Assembly: GCA_902635985.1 (NCBI GenBank)
Contig: CACPPZ010000004.1
Span: 1 to 64,000 of the forward strand
Direction of reading: 5' to 3'
DNA length: 64,000 nt
Origin: Paracoccaceae bacterium
Lineage (GTDB): Bacteria; Pseudomonadota; Alphaproteobacteria; Rhodobacterales; Rhodobacteraceae
Shown here: positions 47,882-56,977 of the stretch, in pieces
Layout: each line of letters opens with the position of its first letter
Numbering within the stretch: the stretch's first letter is position 1
Notes under the pieces: generated by a model
Told to the model about the DNA's origin: nothing
Databases searched by the model: none
What the model saw: only the letters and a program-made list of their open reading frames with translations
Program-made: the position numbers and the translations under genes

Positions 47882-48053
47882 CAAAAAAATCCTTTTTCGA
47901 TTTTCAGAGTTCTACTTTTGATACAGTCATTTTTTGTCGCAGAAAAGCCCATCAATGCAAGAATAATTTCTCTGACTACGATCATAAAGACAAGTTTTAG
48001 TTGGTTTACTGCGTTCCTCGACTTAACATGTCAATTAATAGAAGGAGCAATTG

Positions 48054-49007
48054 ATGTCGGGTCATGGTTATGAGAATGGTAGATTAAATTTACCCTTTGT
48101 TGGTGTTTCTACATTTGCAAAACGCGAGTTAGTTACAGACTGGTCCCAAATAAATGCGGACGTAGCGGTACTTGGTGCACCATTCGACTTTGGAACGCAG
48201 TGGCGGGCTGGAGCTAGATTCGGCCCAAGAGGCATTCGTGACGCATCTACTTTATTCAGTTTTGGCCATTCCGGCGCATATGATCACGAAGATAATGTTA
48301 CTTACTTAACCGAAGATGTGAAAATTGTGGACATTGGAGACGCCGATATAATTCACACCGACACAATAAAAAGTCATAAAAATATTGAAAAGGGGGTCAG
48401 GTCAATCCTGAAAGCTGGGGCTTTACCAGTAGTGCTCGGTGGAGATCATTCGGTAAACATTCCATGTGTAAATGCCTTTTCAAATTCTGGCCCAATTCAC
48501 ATACTTCAAATAGATGCTCACCTAGACTTTGTAGATGAAAGACATGGAGTAAAGTATGGACATGGGAACCCAATGCGAAGGGCTGCAGAAAAAAAATACG
48601 TTACTGGACTTACCCAAGTTGGGATCAGAAATGTAAGTTCAACCTCAAAAGAGGGATACGAGGACGCAAAGGCAATGAATTCTGATATTTTATCAGTTCG
48701 GCAAACACGAAAAATAGGACCAAAAAATTTAGTAGGTAGAATTCCCAAAGACTCAAACGTTTACGTAACCATCGATATAGACGCTTTTTGCCCTTCCATT
48801 GCACCTGGAACTGGCACACCAAGCCACGGCGGTTTTCTTTACTACGAAGTCCTCGAAATATTACAACATTTATCGAAACAAAATAAAGTTGTAGGGATAG
48901 ATCTAGTGGAAGTTGCTCCCGACTATGATCACTCAGGATCAACTGCAATCCTTGCGGCTCAAATTTTACTCAATTTTCTCGGATTTATTTTTCATAATCA
49001 ACAATAG
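48054..49007 (+). CDS. speB: Agmatinase / ureohydrolase family protein
   Basis: 317 residues from the ATG at 48054, with GAAGGAGC upstream (a TTG one codon earlier opens the frame). Manganese-binding motifs GGDHSV, DAHLDFVDE and DIDAFCPSIAPGTGTPSHGG are complete, and FGPRGIRDAS near the N-terminus matches the family. It hydrolyses a guanidino compound to urea and an amine. Agmatine, guanidinobutyrate and other substrates occur in close relatives, so the symbol is only nominal. Confidence 0.85.
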   Translation: MSGHGYENGRLNLPFVGVSTFAKRELVTDWSQINADVAVLGAPFDFGTQWRAGARFGPRGIRDASTLFSFGHSGAYDHEDNVTYLTEDVKIVDIGDADIIHTDTIKSHKNIEKGVRSILKAGALPVVLGGDHSVNIPCVNAFSNSGPIHILQIDAHLDFVDERHGVKYGHGNPMRRAAEKKYVTGLTQVGIRNVSSTSKEGYEDAKAMNSDILSVRQTRKIGPKNLVGRIPKDSNVYVTIDIDAFCPSIAPGTGTPSHGGFLYYEVLEILQHLSKQNKVVGIDLVEVAPDYDHSGSTAILAAQILLNFLGFIFHNQQ

Positions 49008-49042
49008 TTTCAAACTATTTTTAGGCCATTTATCCAGCAGAT

Positions 49043-49279
49043 ATGACAACTGTAATGTCTCGATCAATGATATTGCCTTTAAGTTCTAGAAATGAACGCT
49101 CGGCAAAATTATTTATCGCTCATGTCCTAAAAACAGTGTACGACCCAAGCTTACAAAACAATTTATATAGTTCAAACTTCAACAGGTTTGAAAAAAACAC
49201 AAATAACCGGATCAGCCTTGGACCCGGCTTAATGGTTTATTTAGATCAATTTGAAAAGCAAAAATTCTTAGAAGAATAG
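49043..49279 (+). CDS. Small hypothetical protein downstream of agmatinase
   Basis: 78 residues, 36 bases after the agmatinase-family gene on the same strand. No ribosome binding site of note precedes the ATG. The protein is polar, without signal or membrane segment, and I recognise no family. It could be a chance frame in AT-rich sequence, though its composition is protein-like. Confidence 0.35.
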   Translation: MTTVMSRSMILPLSSRNERSAKLFIAHVLKTVYDPSLQNNLYSSNFNRFEKNTNNRISLGPGLMVYLDQFEKQKFLEE

Positions 49280-49318
49280 GAAAATGCTATATTACAAAGC
49301 GAATAGTAACAGCTTAAA

Positions 49319-49525
49319 TTAAGCTAACTTCAAATTTGTAGCTTGGTTCTTACCATTGCGGCCTTCCTCAACATCAAAAGACACTTTTTGATTATCTTGA
49401 AGCTCGTTTAGACCTGATTGTTGGACTTGTGAGATATGAACAAAAATATCTGCATCACCATCATCTGGGGCGATAAACCCATAACCTTTTGTTCCGTTGA
49501 ACCATTTTACTGTTCCAGTAGCCAT
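49319..49525 (-). CDS. cspA: Cold-shock protein
   Basis: 68 residues from the ATG at 49523-49525, which has AAAGGAGA upstream; the open frame runs 46 codons further but without homology. RNP1 is KGYGFIAPDD and RNP2 is DIFVHISQV, so the single-stranded nucleic acid-binding fold is intact. It acts as an RNA chaperone. The long upstream region without a gene may be a regulatory leader, as in other csp genes. Confidence 0.95.
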   Translation of the reverse strand: MATGTVKWFNGTKGYGFIAPDDGDADIFVHISQVQQSGLNELQDNQKVSFDVEEGRNGKNQATNLKLA

Positions 49526-49744
49526 CGATCTTTCTCCTTTGCATATGGGGTAAACCCATTGTTGATCTAGTCTTCCAAATTCGAGAGACTGCCTATGAGG
49601 ATCAGCGATCGATATTAGTAAACTTACCGTGAAATAACCGAAGACTGTTAAAAGGGCAAGCAATTTAACTTAAATAAAAATGTTTAAATAAATGTAGAAT
49701 ATTTAAGAGGATTTATAGATTTTATCATCTTTGAAAAATTGTAT

Positions 49745-50719
49745 TCAGCTAAATAGCTTTTGCGAACCCATATCGGGTATTTTGTGAGGATCATCGCGCA
49801 ACGAACAGTAATATTCATAAAGCAATTTTTCACCATATTGTGGCGTCTTCTCTGCACTGTAAGAACCTGTCTCAGCATCATAAAAAAGCATAGACTCTTG
49901 AGCATAATATTTACCTATTTTTAGCAGCTCGATATGATCTTTTATTTTGCTGGAGAAAACAGAAACAGGTAATAAAAAAGCTATAAGTATATCGAATATA
50001 CGGTGAGAGATATGCTTGATTTTTTTTGGTCTATTAAATATTTCGAAAATCATTTCTGCTTGATCTAAAGGGGTAATCGCCGGTCCAGGTCCACCCACGG
50101 GTAATGATTTATTCCAAAATTCTTTTTGAACTATACAATTGCTAATGTATCTCGCCAAATCTGTCTCTGAAATAGGAAGTGAGCTAGTTTCTCGACCCGA
50201 TCCGAATACTAAAAAAGATTTGCCCTGCTTAATACGATTTATTTGACCCGATAATGATTTAAAAAAAGCAGTCGGAAGTACAATCGAATACTTTAAACCC
50301 GAAGCAATCAATTCGTTTTGAAATCTTAATTTTTCATATTGGAACGCAAGTTTTGGCTTTTGAATGCAAATTGCGGATAAAAGTATAAAATGTTGGACTT
50401 TAGTTTTACACGCAAAACGCAAAAGATCCGAGTTTAAACCATAGTCGACGTAATTTGCGTCTTCTGCTCTGCCAGATCTACTAGCTAGGCAAGAAATGAC
50501 AACATCAACTTTTGGAAATTGCTGCGTCCAGTCTTCTTTTTTATCAATATCCACTGAAAGAACATTAAGATTACTTGCATTAGATTGAGCGAACTTGGTA
50601 TTTTGTCTCACTATTACGTAAACAAAGTAACCACACTCAATAAGTTCTGCCACGACGGCTCTACCAATATAACCGCTGGCTCCAGCCACTAAAACTCTTT
50701 TTGCAGATCCATCAGTCAC
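49745..50719 (-). CDS. bciA: Divinyl (proto)chlorophyllide 8-vinyl reductase, BciA type
   Basis: 324 residues starting with GTG. The NADPH-binding VLVAGASGYIGRAVVAEL motif opens an atypical short-chain dehydrogenase fold. The block VGGPGPAITPLDQAEMIFE and the C-terminal HIELLKIGKYYAQESMLF, DAETGSYSAEKTPQYG are characteristic of BciA/DVR, the enzyme that reduces the C8 vinyl group in bacteriochlorophyll synthesis. No other photosynthesis gene is in the window, so a related NAD-dependent epimerase cannot be fully excluded. Confidence 0.75.
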   Translation of the reverse strand: MTDGSAKRVLVAGASGYIGRAVVAELIECGYFVYVIVRQNTKFAQSNASNLNVLSVDIDKKEDWTQQFPKVDVVISCLASRSGRAEDANYVDYGLNSDLLRFACKTKVQHFILLSAICIQKPKLAFQYEKLRFQNELIASGLKYSIVLPTAFFKSLSGQINRIKQGKSFLVFGSGRETSSLPISETDLARYISNCIVQKEFWNKSLPVGGPGPAITPLDQAEMIFEIFNRPKKIKHISHRIFDILIAFLLPVSVFSSKIKDHIELLKIGKYYAQESMLFYDAETGSYSAEKTPQYGEKLLYEYYCSLRDDPHKIPDMGSQKLFS

Positions 50720-50826
50720 TGTGTTTATTAACTCTCTTTTGTAAACTTAACTACTACGGTATATAAAATTTGAAAATTCCAACGTCGATATTACCTATCA
50801 TTCTGGCAAAGGAAACAGCTTCTTAA

Positions 50827-51291
50827 ATGTTAAACCAATTTATATTTAAAATAAATGTTCAGGAAAATTGGATAGACTATAACAATCACATGCAAGACGC
50901 ATATTATGGTTTGGCCTTTAGCTATGCAGTCGATCATTTCCAATATACGGTAGGGTTTGATGAGAATTACAGATTACGTACTGGATGCACAATATTTGTT
51001 ATTGAGGATCATAAATTTTATCTAAACGAGGTAAAACTGGGGTCTGAGCTTGTAATTAAAACAAATCTTTTGGATGCAGACAAAAAGAAATTTATTCTAC
51101 AATCTCAAATGCTTGTAAATGATAAAAAAGTAGCTATGTCGGAGATGCTTCAGGCGCATGTAAAAACTGTTCCAACACCTAAAATTACTGAAATGCCACG
51201 AGTTATTTACGACAGATTTACCGATTTATTGAAACAATCAGATGATACCAACACGGGATTTTTCAGTCGAAAGTTATCACTTCAACGGTAA
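50827..51291 (+). CDS. Hotdog-fold thioesterase family protein
   Basis: 154 residues. NWIDYNNHMQDAYYGLAFSYAVDHF is the helix and catalytic region of 4HBT-like acyl-CoA thioesterases (the Asp-x-x-x-His-Met pattern), followed by the beta sheet. In related bacteria similar proteins act with carnitine dehydrogenase as betainyl-CoA thioesterase, but no carnitine gene is next to it. It is divergent from bciA. Confidence 0.75.
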   Translation: MLNQFIFKINVQENWIDYNNHMQDAYYGLAFSYAVDHFQYTVGFDENYRLRTGCTIFVIEDHKFYLNEVKLGSELVIKTNLLDADKKKFILQSQMLVNDKKVAMSEMLQAHVKTVPTPKITEMPRVIYDRFTDLLKQSDDTNTGFFSRKLSLQR

Positions 51292-51300
51292 TAACTAAAA

Positions 51301-51555
51301 TCATCCACCGATGTAGGTGACTGCATTCTTCGGTCTGTACCAAATTTTTTGGTTGTGTATACGCCCCAGCAGATCTCTCAGTTCAGCGATCTGACTTTTA
51401 GCTTCTACTGGACAATCCTCTTGCGGCTTAGCATTTCGATTATCTGCTGAATTGTTTATCGTTGAGGACTGTTTCGTTATAATAGAATTCAATGCATTCT
51501 CAATCAGTTCTACATCTCTAATGTCCAAATTGAAGGTCGTATTGGCTTTTGTCAT
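51301..51555 (-). CDS. Small conserved hypothetical protein
   Basis: 84 residues. FNLDIRDVELIENALNSII at the N-terminus and LRDLLGRIHNQKIWYRPK near the end form two helices around a polar middle; this pattern is familiar from small rhodobacterial proteins of unknown role. An AGGGAATAG site precedes the ATG. It is convergent with the thioesterase gene, with a 9-base gap. Confidence 0.65.
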   Translation of the reverse strand: MTKANTTFNLDIRDVELIENALNSIITKQSSTINNSADNRNAKPQEDCPVEAKSQIAELRDLLGRIHNQKIWYRPKNAVTYIGG

Positions 51556-51862
51556 AGCTATTCCCTGTTCATTGAATACTTCCCTAAAAAGAGCTTAAAC
51601 CTACAAAAAGTCAACAAATACAATGGTATACTTTAATTTGTGTTATATTTCAGTATACTAAATGCTAATTCAATTATTAATACAAAATTCATAAATCAGA
51701 AAATAAACAATTTTTGCAAAAAATGAATCAGTCAAATGGCCTAAATTGGTTACTGAAGTGAATATACTTGTTAACTAAAATTTAATACGTTCAACGTTTT
51801 AATAAGTTGATAATTTAGAATGGCCAAACTATTGAATAAGTAATGAGTGGCGGGAAATATCC
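51556..51862. other. Intergenic region with an inverted repeat
   Basis: A 307-base AT-rich divergent region. GTATAC occurs at 51626-51631 and 51653-51658, within GGTATACT and AGTATACT, forming an imperfect inverted repeat that could be an operator for the 84-residue gene or the DUF1461 gene. No ORF or RNA gene is seen. Confidence 0.3.
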
Positions 51863-52588
51863 ATGAAAAAAATATTTATTACATCTATACTATCAATATC
51901 CTTATTTATAATTTGCCTATTTTTGGCATGGAAAACCCTCTCATCAGCAAATTTTTTCTTCGACCGCTTGTATGAATTCCATGCTATTGATGAACAGATC
52001 AAGAAATACGCCCCTCAAAATCGAAACAGAGAAAACTTTGAAATAACATCACGCTTAGAGCATGAAAGAATTTTTGGAGAAATTGTTTCAAGCATTAACT
52101 CTAACGGTGAAGGGTTGGCAAAAATTAGCTATTTTGATCCCTCTGGCGCCAAGATTGATACATTTCTAACAGATGATGAGATCACACATCTCAGAGATGT
52201 GAGTGGGTTAGTCGTATCTTCTACAGAAATAGTACTAATTTTATCATTTGTTTTAATCGCATTCTATGGGTTTTCTTTTTATTACAAGGTAAAACGGGCT
52301 AGATATTTATGGAAACCAGTTAGTACTTTCTTATCATTATCTTCGATGGTCTTAACCTTACTTTTGATAACTGGCGGCGTCTTTTTAGTTGGTGCGAGAA
52401 AAGTTTTCCACATTTTACATGAAGTGTTTTTTGCGGATAAAGGTCAGTGGTTTTTCTACTATCAAGAATCTCTCATGACGACCCTTCTTCCCGAAAGTTT
52501 GTTTGGAACAATCGCTGTGATGCTTACTATTTGTGCCCTTATTTATTGGATTATACTAAATATATTCATTACAAAAATACTCGAATAA
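51863..52588 (+). CDS. DUF1461 (TIGR01906-like) integral membrane protein
   Basis: 241 residues. A first membrane segment (about 5-24) is followed by a soluble part, then three or four more segments. The motifs TDDEITHLRDVSGLV before the second segment and HEVFFADKGQWFF...LLPESLF near the end are those of the DUF1461 membrane family, whose role is unknown. It has no close neighbour on the same strand. Confidence 0.7.
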   Translation: MKKIFITSILSISLFIICLFLAWKTLSSANFFFDRLYEFHAIDEQIKKYAPQNRNRENFEITSRLEHERIFGEIVSSINSNGEGLAKISYFDPSGAKIDTFLTDDEITHLRDVSGLVVSSTEIVLILSFVLIAFYGFSFYYKVKRARYLWKPVSTFLSLSSMVLTLLLITGGVFLVGARKVFHILHEVFFADKGQWFFYYQESLMTTLLPESLFGTIAVMLTICALIYWIILNIFITKILE

Positions 52589-52657
52589 TTTAAATATTTG
52601 GTGCAGATCAAAGTTAGGAATTTACAATAAAATTAATATTGGCAAATATTCTTATCA

Positions 52658-53656
52658 CTATCCGATACCCGCTTCAGCAAAAGTTGCCATACCATTGTGA
52701 CATGCAAGAGACGCTCTAATGATACTCAACGCTAAAGCAGCCCCTGACCCCTCTCCCAAACGCATGCCTAAATCAAACATTGGTACTTTTCCCAATTTAT
52801 TTAGTAACCTGCTATGACCAGCCTCAGCACTTTGATGGGCAAATATCACGTGATCATAAATCTGATCCACGGATACTAGAGGAGCGATTGCTGAGGAAGC
52901 AATAAACCCATCAATGATTACCGGTATGTTATGGCACCTCGCAGCTACCAAGGCACCACAGATTGCAGCCTGTTCACGTCCACCTAAGGACATCAAAATT
53001 TCGAATGGAGTATTCAAACTTTCTTGGTTACTGGTTCTAGCACGCTCTATAACTTTTGCTTTTTTTAAAATGCCCTCGGTATTACTTCCTGTGCCGGCTC
53101 CTACCCAGTCCAAACCCTTACCACCGAATGTGCCTAGACACAGAGCGGATGAAATTGTTGAGTTACCTATTCCCATTTCGCCCAATAATAAAATATCGGA
53201 TTTTGAATTGACTGCTTCAGCGCCACGATTAATGGCCTCAAGACACTCCTGTTCACTCATGGCGGGACCAACAGTAATATCTGCAGTTGCCTGCCCACCC
53301 GATAACAGGATTATATCCAAGTCGGCATCACTGTGCGCAGCGAGCTGATTAATTGCAGCGCCTCCATTACGAAAATTTTCGACCATCGCCATTGTGGTTT
53401 CTTGAGGAAATGGGTTTACGCCCTGGTTACAGACGCCATGATTGCCTGCAAATACAAGAGCTTGAGCAAGTTTTATTTCGGGTCTTTCATTGCCTTGCCA
53501 AGCAGCCATAAAGCAAGCGTATTCTTCCAATTTTCCTAAAGATCCTGGAGGCTTTGTAAGCTGTTTCTGACGTTCGAAAGCTGCTTTAAAAAGAGGTTCA
53601 TTTCTTTTTGTTAGGCCATTCAAAGAAGCTTGAAAAGCGTCAACAGTTTCAAACAT
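52658..53656 (-). CDS. cobT: Nicotinate-nucleotide--dimethylbenzimidazole phosphoribosyltransferase
   Basis: About 332 residues from the ATG at 53654-53656 (a TTG four codons upstream is possible). Blocks KPPGSLGKLEEYACFMAAWQ, FAGNHGV, LGEMGIGNSTISSAL and the catalytic glutamate region LRLGEGSGAALA are complete. CobT activates the lower ligand dimethylbenzimidazole for cobalamin assembly. It stands alone here, but the B12 uptake locus in the same window suggests salvage or remodelling of imported corrinoids. Confidence 0.96.
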   Translation of the reverse strand: MFETVDAFQASLNGLTKRNEPLFKAAFERQKQLTKPPGSLGKLEEYACFMAAWQGNERPEIKLAQALVFAGNHGVCNQGVNPFPQETTMAMVENFRNGGAAINQLAAHSDADLDIILLSGGQATADITVGPAMSEQECLEAINRGAEAVNSKSDILLLGEMGIGNSTISSALCLGTFGGKGLDWVGAGTGSNTEGILKKAKVIERARTSNQESLNTPFEILMSLGGREQAAICGALVAARCHNIPVIIDGFIASSAIAPLVSVDQIYDHVIFAHQSAEAGHSRLLNKLGKVPMFDLGMRLGEGSGAALALSIIRASLACHNGMATFAEAGIG

Positions 53657-53679
53657 TTTAAAAGCCAATTAAACTTAAC

Positions 53680-54009
53680 TCAATCTAGTAAAGTTGCACC
53701 TGTTTCAAAGCGGATGATCTTGCCATCTTTGAGCTTTGCGACACCCATAACTGCTTCTCTTGTGCCGTCAGGGTATGACATAAAGTCATGGCTAACTAAT
53801 ATTTCATCATTTTCATAAACACAGCGAGATGACTCGTTAACAAACTTTTCATTACTCATCATGCCCTCTACCATAGAGATCCATTCTTTTTTACCAAATT
53901 CGTTACCACTTTTATGAAAAACAAATACGCAGTCCTCGTGAAGTAGTTCTGCATAAGCATTTGTGTCTCTGTTACTCATTGTGGCATTAAGTTTTTCGTG
54001 CATTGACAT
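53680..54009 (-). CDS. SnoaL / NTF2-like protein
   Basis: 109 residues from the ATG at 54007-54009, which follows AAAGGAG by seven bases; the frame upstream is open but without homology. The cone-shaped NTF2 fold is suggested by the N-terminal helix, AYAELLHEDCVFVFHKSGN, and the late DGTREAVMGVAKLKDGKI strands. The family includes cyclases and isomerases with no common reaction, so function is open. It lies upstream of cobT on the same strand with a 23-base gap. Confidence 0.7.
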   Translation of the reverse strand: MSMHEKLNATMSNRDTNAYAELLHEDCVFVFHKSGNEFGKKEWISMVEGMMSNEKFVNESSRCVYENDEILVSHDFMSYPDGTREAVMGVAKLKDGKIIRFETGATLLD

Positions 54010-54193
54010 AGTTTGCTCCTTTAAAATTTTATCTATCAAATAAAGCAGTCCTTCATAGTTCAGTAGAAGAGTTAGCAATATATAATTTCGATAACTTCTA
54101 AATGCATAGAATAATACATTTTTTTAAAGCCAAATCTGATTACGTTACGACAGTTACCCCTGTTACTGGAACCAAGCTTGAATAATCAGATAA

Positions 54194-54283
54194 TGGCGGA
54201 GGAGGTGGGATTCGAACCCACGGTGGGCGTTAACCCACGTCGGTTTTCAAGACCGGTGCATTCAACCACTCTGCCACTCCTCC
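54194..54283 (-). tRNA. tRNA-Ser(TGA)
   Basis: On the minus strand GGAGGAG pairs with CTCCTCC, discriminator G, encoded CCA at 54196-54194. The anticodon loop CTTGAAA has TGA, and a long variable arm (GTGGGTTAACGCCCAC) is typical of tRNA-Ser. The T arm is GTGGG-TTCGAAT-CCCAC. Confidence 0.97.
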
Positions 54284-54424
54284 GACTTCCGTTCAATTAT
54301 CGAAAAATTTTTGATTCTTAAAGCATAAAGATATAGTTCTTTGCTTGAACTGAAATCCTACACCTTTTCACCATCAAGCTTACAAGCTATAAACAAATCG
54401 GCAGCACTTTTCTTGGGTAAACAA

Positions 54425-55180
54425 ATGCATAATTTTAAAAACGTAACAAAAATTTCATTGTTAAGCTTGTTATTAGCGGGGTGTCAGTCTGCAAGTAATG
54501 AGATAGTAGGTAAATCATCTAAACCTTTGGGTATCGAATTTAAGGAAAATGATGTAGAGGCTCCTGAAATATTCAATGCAGAGGGATTAGCGTATTGGGA
54601 TGGTCAATCTTCACTAGGGGGAGTCTGGATAACGCATCCAAACATTGATCAACCGACGAGGGTTATAATTAAGGATAAGTATGGAAATAGTTCTGTTATC
54701 GGAGCAATTTTTAATAGAAGCAGTGATACTGATGAAAAAAGAATGCTGCTATCATCTGAGGCCGCCGCATCTCTTGGCATCAAAGCAGATGAAAACCGAA
54801 TAATTTCTGTAACTGCACTAAGAGCTCTCAAAACGGTAAAGTCGATAAAAAGTAAAGCAGAAATTAAAAATATTGAAAATGGCGCCACATCAAAAGAAAA
54901 AATCGAAAACCAGAGTACAACTTCTCAAAACCCTACTGCTGACACTTTAGCGAAACCATATATTCAAGTTGGTATATTTAGTATTGAACAAAATGCTAGA
55001 AACACGGCTGAAGTTATGCATCAGCTAAATATCCAGCCAACCGTCAAAAAGCAATCGAGCCGAAATAAGACCTTCTGGCGAGTTATTGTAGGACCAGCTA
55101 ATAATATGAATGAACGATCCACACTTCTGCAAAAAGTAAAGGCTGTGGGTTTCGGTGATGCGTATGCTGTATCAAAATAA
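54425..55180 (+). CDS. SPOR-domain lipoprotein, RlpA-like
   Basis: 251 residues from the ATG at 54425, chosen because it begins a lipoprotein signal with the lipobox LLLAGC. The centre (about residues 55-145) has GVWITHPNIDQPTRVIIKD and a double-psi-beta-barrel-like pattern, and the C-terminal 70 residues (YIQVGIFSIEQNARNTAE to FGDAYAV) form a SPOR domain that binds denuded septal glycan. It is followed directly, with overlap, by a D-Ala-D-Ala carboxypeptidase, which suits a role in wall remodelling. Confidence 0.82.
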   Translation: MHNFKNVTKISLLSLLLAGCQSASNEIVGKSSKPLGIEFKENDVEAPEIFNAEGLAYWDGQSSLGGVWITHPNIDQPTRVIIKDKYGNSSVIGAIFNRSSDTDEKRMLLSSEAAASLGIKADENRIISVTALRALKTVKSIKSKAEIKNIENGATSKEKIENQSTTSQNPTADTLAKPYIQVGIFSIEQNARNTAEVMHQLNIQPTVKKQSSRNKTFWRVIVGPANNMNERSTLLQKVKAVGFGDAYAVSK

Positions 55181-56354
55181 GTTGTCACCTGTTTTTAAGT
55201 TTTTGATGACGTTTCTGTTATTGAGTACATTTTTGTGGACTGGCAAAGCGCTATCCTTCGAAACATCAGCAAAGGCTGCATATATTTTAGATCAAACTAC
55301 CGGCACGGTACTTCTTGAAAAAAATGCGGACCAACCGTTACCACCAGCATCAATGTCAAAACTAATGACCCTTTACATGGCCTTTGAATATCTTAACCAA
55401 GGCAGGCTAGAACTGACAGAAAAACTCCCTGTTTCGGACGCTGCAGTCAAATATCGCGGATCAACGATGTTTTTAAATACTAGTGATAGAGTCACCGTAG
55501 AAGACCTACTACGCGGAATTATTGTTCTGTCAGGCAATGATGCATGCGTTGTTTTAGCCGAAGCCTTATCGCCTGATGGCACCGAAAAAGGTTTTGCGGA
55601 CTTAATGACAAGACGAGCAAAAAAAATGGGCATGATGAACTCAGTATTTGCAAACTCAAACGGATGGCCACATCCTGAACACAAAATGAGTGTCAAGGAT
55701 CTCGCCATCCTAGCAAATAGAATAGTAGCTGATTTCCCAGAATATTATAAAATGTTTGCTGAAGACACGTTTGAATTTGATGGTCGCGCGGCTGCCAATA
55801 CTCGAAATCGAAATCCTCTTTTGGGCTTGGGAATTGGTGCAGATGGACTAAAAACAGGTCATACTAGCGAGGCCGGTTATGGACTTGTTGGGTCTGCCAT
55901 ACAGGGTGAGCGAAGAGTTATTTTCGTAGTTACAGGATTGAGAAGTCAAAGTGTTAGAGCTGATGAAGCAGAAGCAATCGTAAATTGGGCCTTTAGGCAA
56001 TTCACTCAAAAAAAATACGGCAGGAAAAACGATGTAATTGGGTTCGCGCCAGTATGGAATGGTGCTTCTGCGCAAGTGGGGCTTGCCCTTGCTGAAGATT
56101 TAGATCTTTTAGTGCCGGTGTTTGATGGCGATGACATAAATTTTAATGCAGAAATTAAAACCCCCATAAAGGCACCACTATCGAAAGGTTCGACCATTGG
56201 AAATTTAATTATTTCGAGGCCTAATTTACCAACTTTTAAAATTCCACTGGTTGCTGCAGAAAATATTGGAATTGGCGGGTTTAAAGAAAAAGTTTTCTCC
56301 GCTGCTAAATTTATTCTCCGTTCGATTAACCAAAGCCAAGAGGCTGCATTTTGA
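55158..56354 (+). CDS. D-alanyl-D-alanine carboxypeptidase (class C, DacC/PBP5-like)
   Basis: About 398 residues; ATG codons at 55158 and 55164 are both possible starts and overlap the SPOR gene. A signal peptide (FLMTFLLLSTFLWTGKALS) is followed by the peptidase S11 domain with the nucleophile in PASMSKLMT (Ser near residue 65), SGN in VLSGNDACVVL and KTG in GLKTGHTSEAGYG. A C-terminal PBP5-like beta domain precedes a helical end. It trims terminal D-alanine from pentapeptides in the periplasm. Confidence 0.9.
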   Translation: MRMLYQNKLSPVFKFLMTFLLLSTFLWTGKALSFETSAKAAYILDQTTGTVLLEKNADQPLPPASMSKLMTLYMAFEYLNQGRLELTEKLPVSDAAVKYRGSTMFLNTSDRVTVEDLLRGIIVLSGNDACVVLAEALSPDGTEKGFADLMTRRAKKMGMMNSVFANSNGWPHPEHKMSVKDLAILANRIVADFPEYYKMFAEDTFEFDGRAAANTRNRNPLLGLGIGADGLKTGHTSEAGYGLVGSAIQGERRVIFVVTGLRSQSVRADEAEAIVNWAFRQFTQKKYGRKNDVIGFAPVWNGASAQVGLALAEDLDLLVPVFDGDDINFNAEIKTPIKAPLSKGSTIGNLIISRPNLPTFKIPLVAAENIGIGGFKEKVFSAAKFILRSINQSQEAAF

Positions 56355-56974
56355 ATTTGAGTGGAAAATTCATAAGCTTTGAGGGGATAGATGGATGTGG
56401 AAAGTCTACTCAGGCAAAAATCTTAAGTGAGGAACTTATTGCTTGTGGGCACAAAATTTTGCTAACGCGAGAACCAGGTGGCTCGGACGGAGCAGAAGAA
56501 ATTCGTAATTTACTCCTTACAGGTAATACCGATAGATGGTCGGCTGAAACTGAAATATTACTATTCACAGCAGCTAGGCGAGATCATTTGGAGAGAACCA
56601 TTTTACCTGCACTCGAGAATGGATTAGCCGTCATTTGTGATCGCTTCTCAGATTCAACAAGGGTTTATCAAGGTGTTACGCGCGGTGATTTAAGAGACTT
56701 AGTTGATCAGCTTGATTCTGCTATCATACCTCGACAGCCAGATATTACTGTTTTGATCGATTTAGACCCTAACATCAGCCTGGCAAGAGCAATTGAGCGT
56801 TCAAACAATGAAGCCAGATTTGAGGACTTTGGAGTAGAAATGCAAATTAAACTGAGAAAAGGGTTTTTGTCTTTAGCACATGAGTTTCCTAATCGGTTTA
56901 TGGTAATCGACGGGAATAGAACCGAGGCGGAAGTTGCAGAAAATATACGCAAACGACTTCACGAAATTGGTTGA
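56351..56974 (+). CDS. tmk: Thymidylate kinase
   Basis: 207 residues. The P-loop FEGIDGCGKSTQAKIL, the TREPGG motif and DRFSDSTRVYQG are diagnostic. Tmk converts dTMP to dTDP. The start is an unusual TTG (56351-56353) that overlaps the stop of the carboxypeptidase gene (TTGA), giving the conserved short N-terminus; no later ATG would keep the P-loop. It is likely co-transcribed with holB, 3 bases later. Confidence 0.95.
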   Translation: MNLSGKFISFEGIDGCGKSTQAKILSEELIACGHKILLTREPGGSDGAEEIRNLLLTGNTDRWSAETEILLFTAARRDHLERTILPALENGLAVICDRFSDSTRVYQGVTRGDLRDLVDQLDSAIIPRQPDITVLIDLDPNISLARAIERSNNEARFEDFGVEMQIKLRKGFLSLAHEFPNRFMVIDGNRTEAEVAENIRKRLHEIG

Positions 56975-56977
56975 TTT

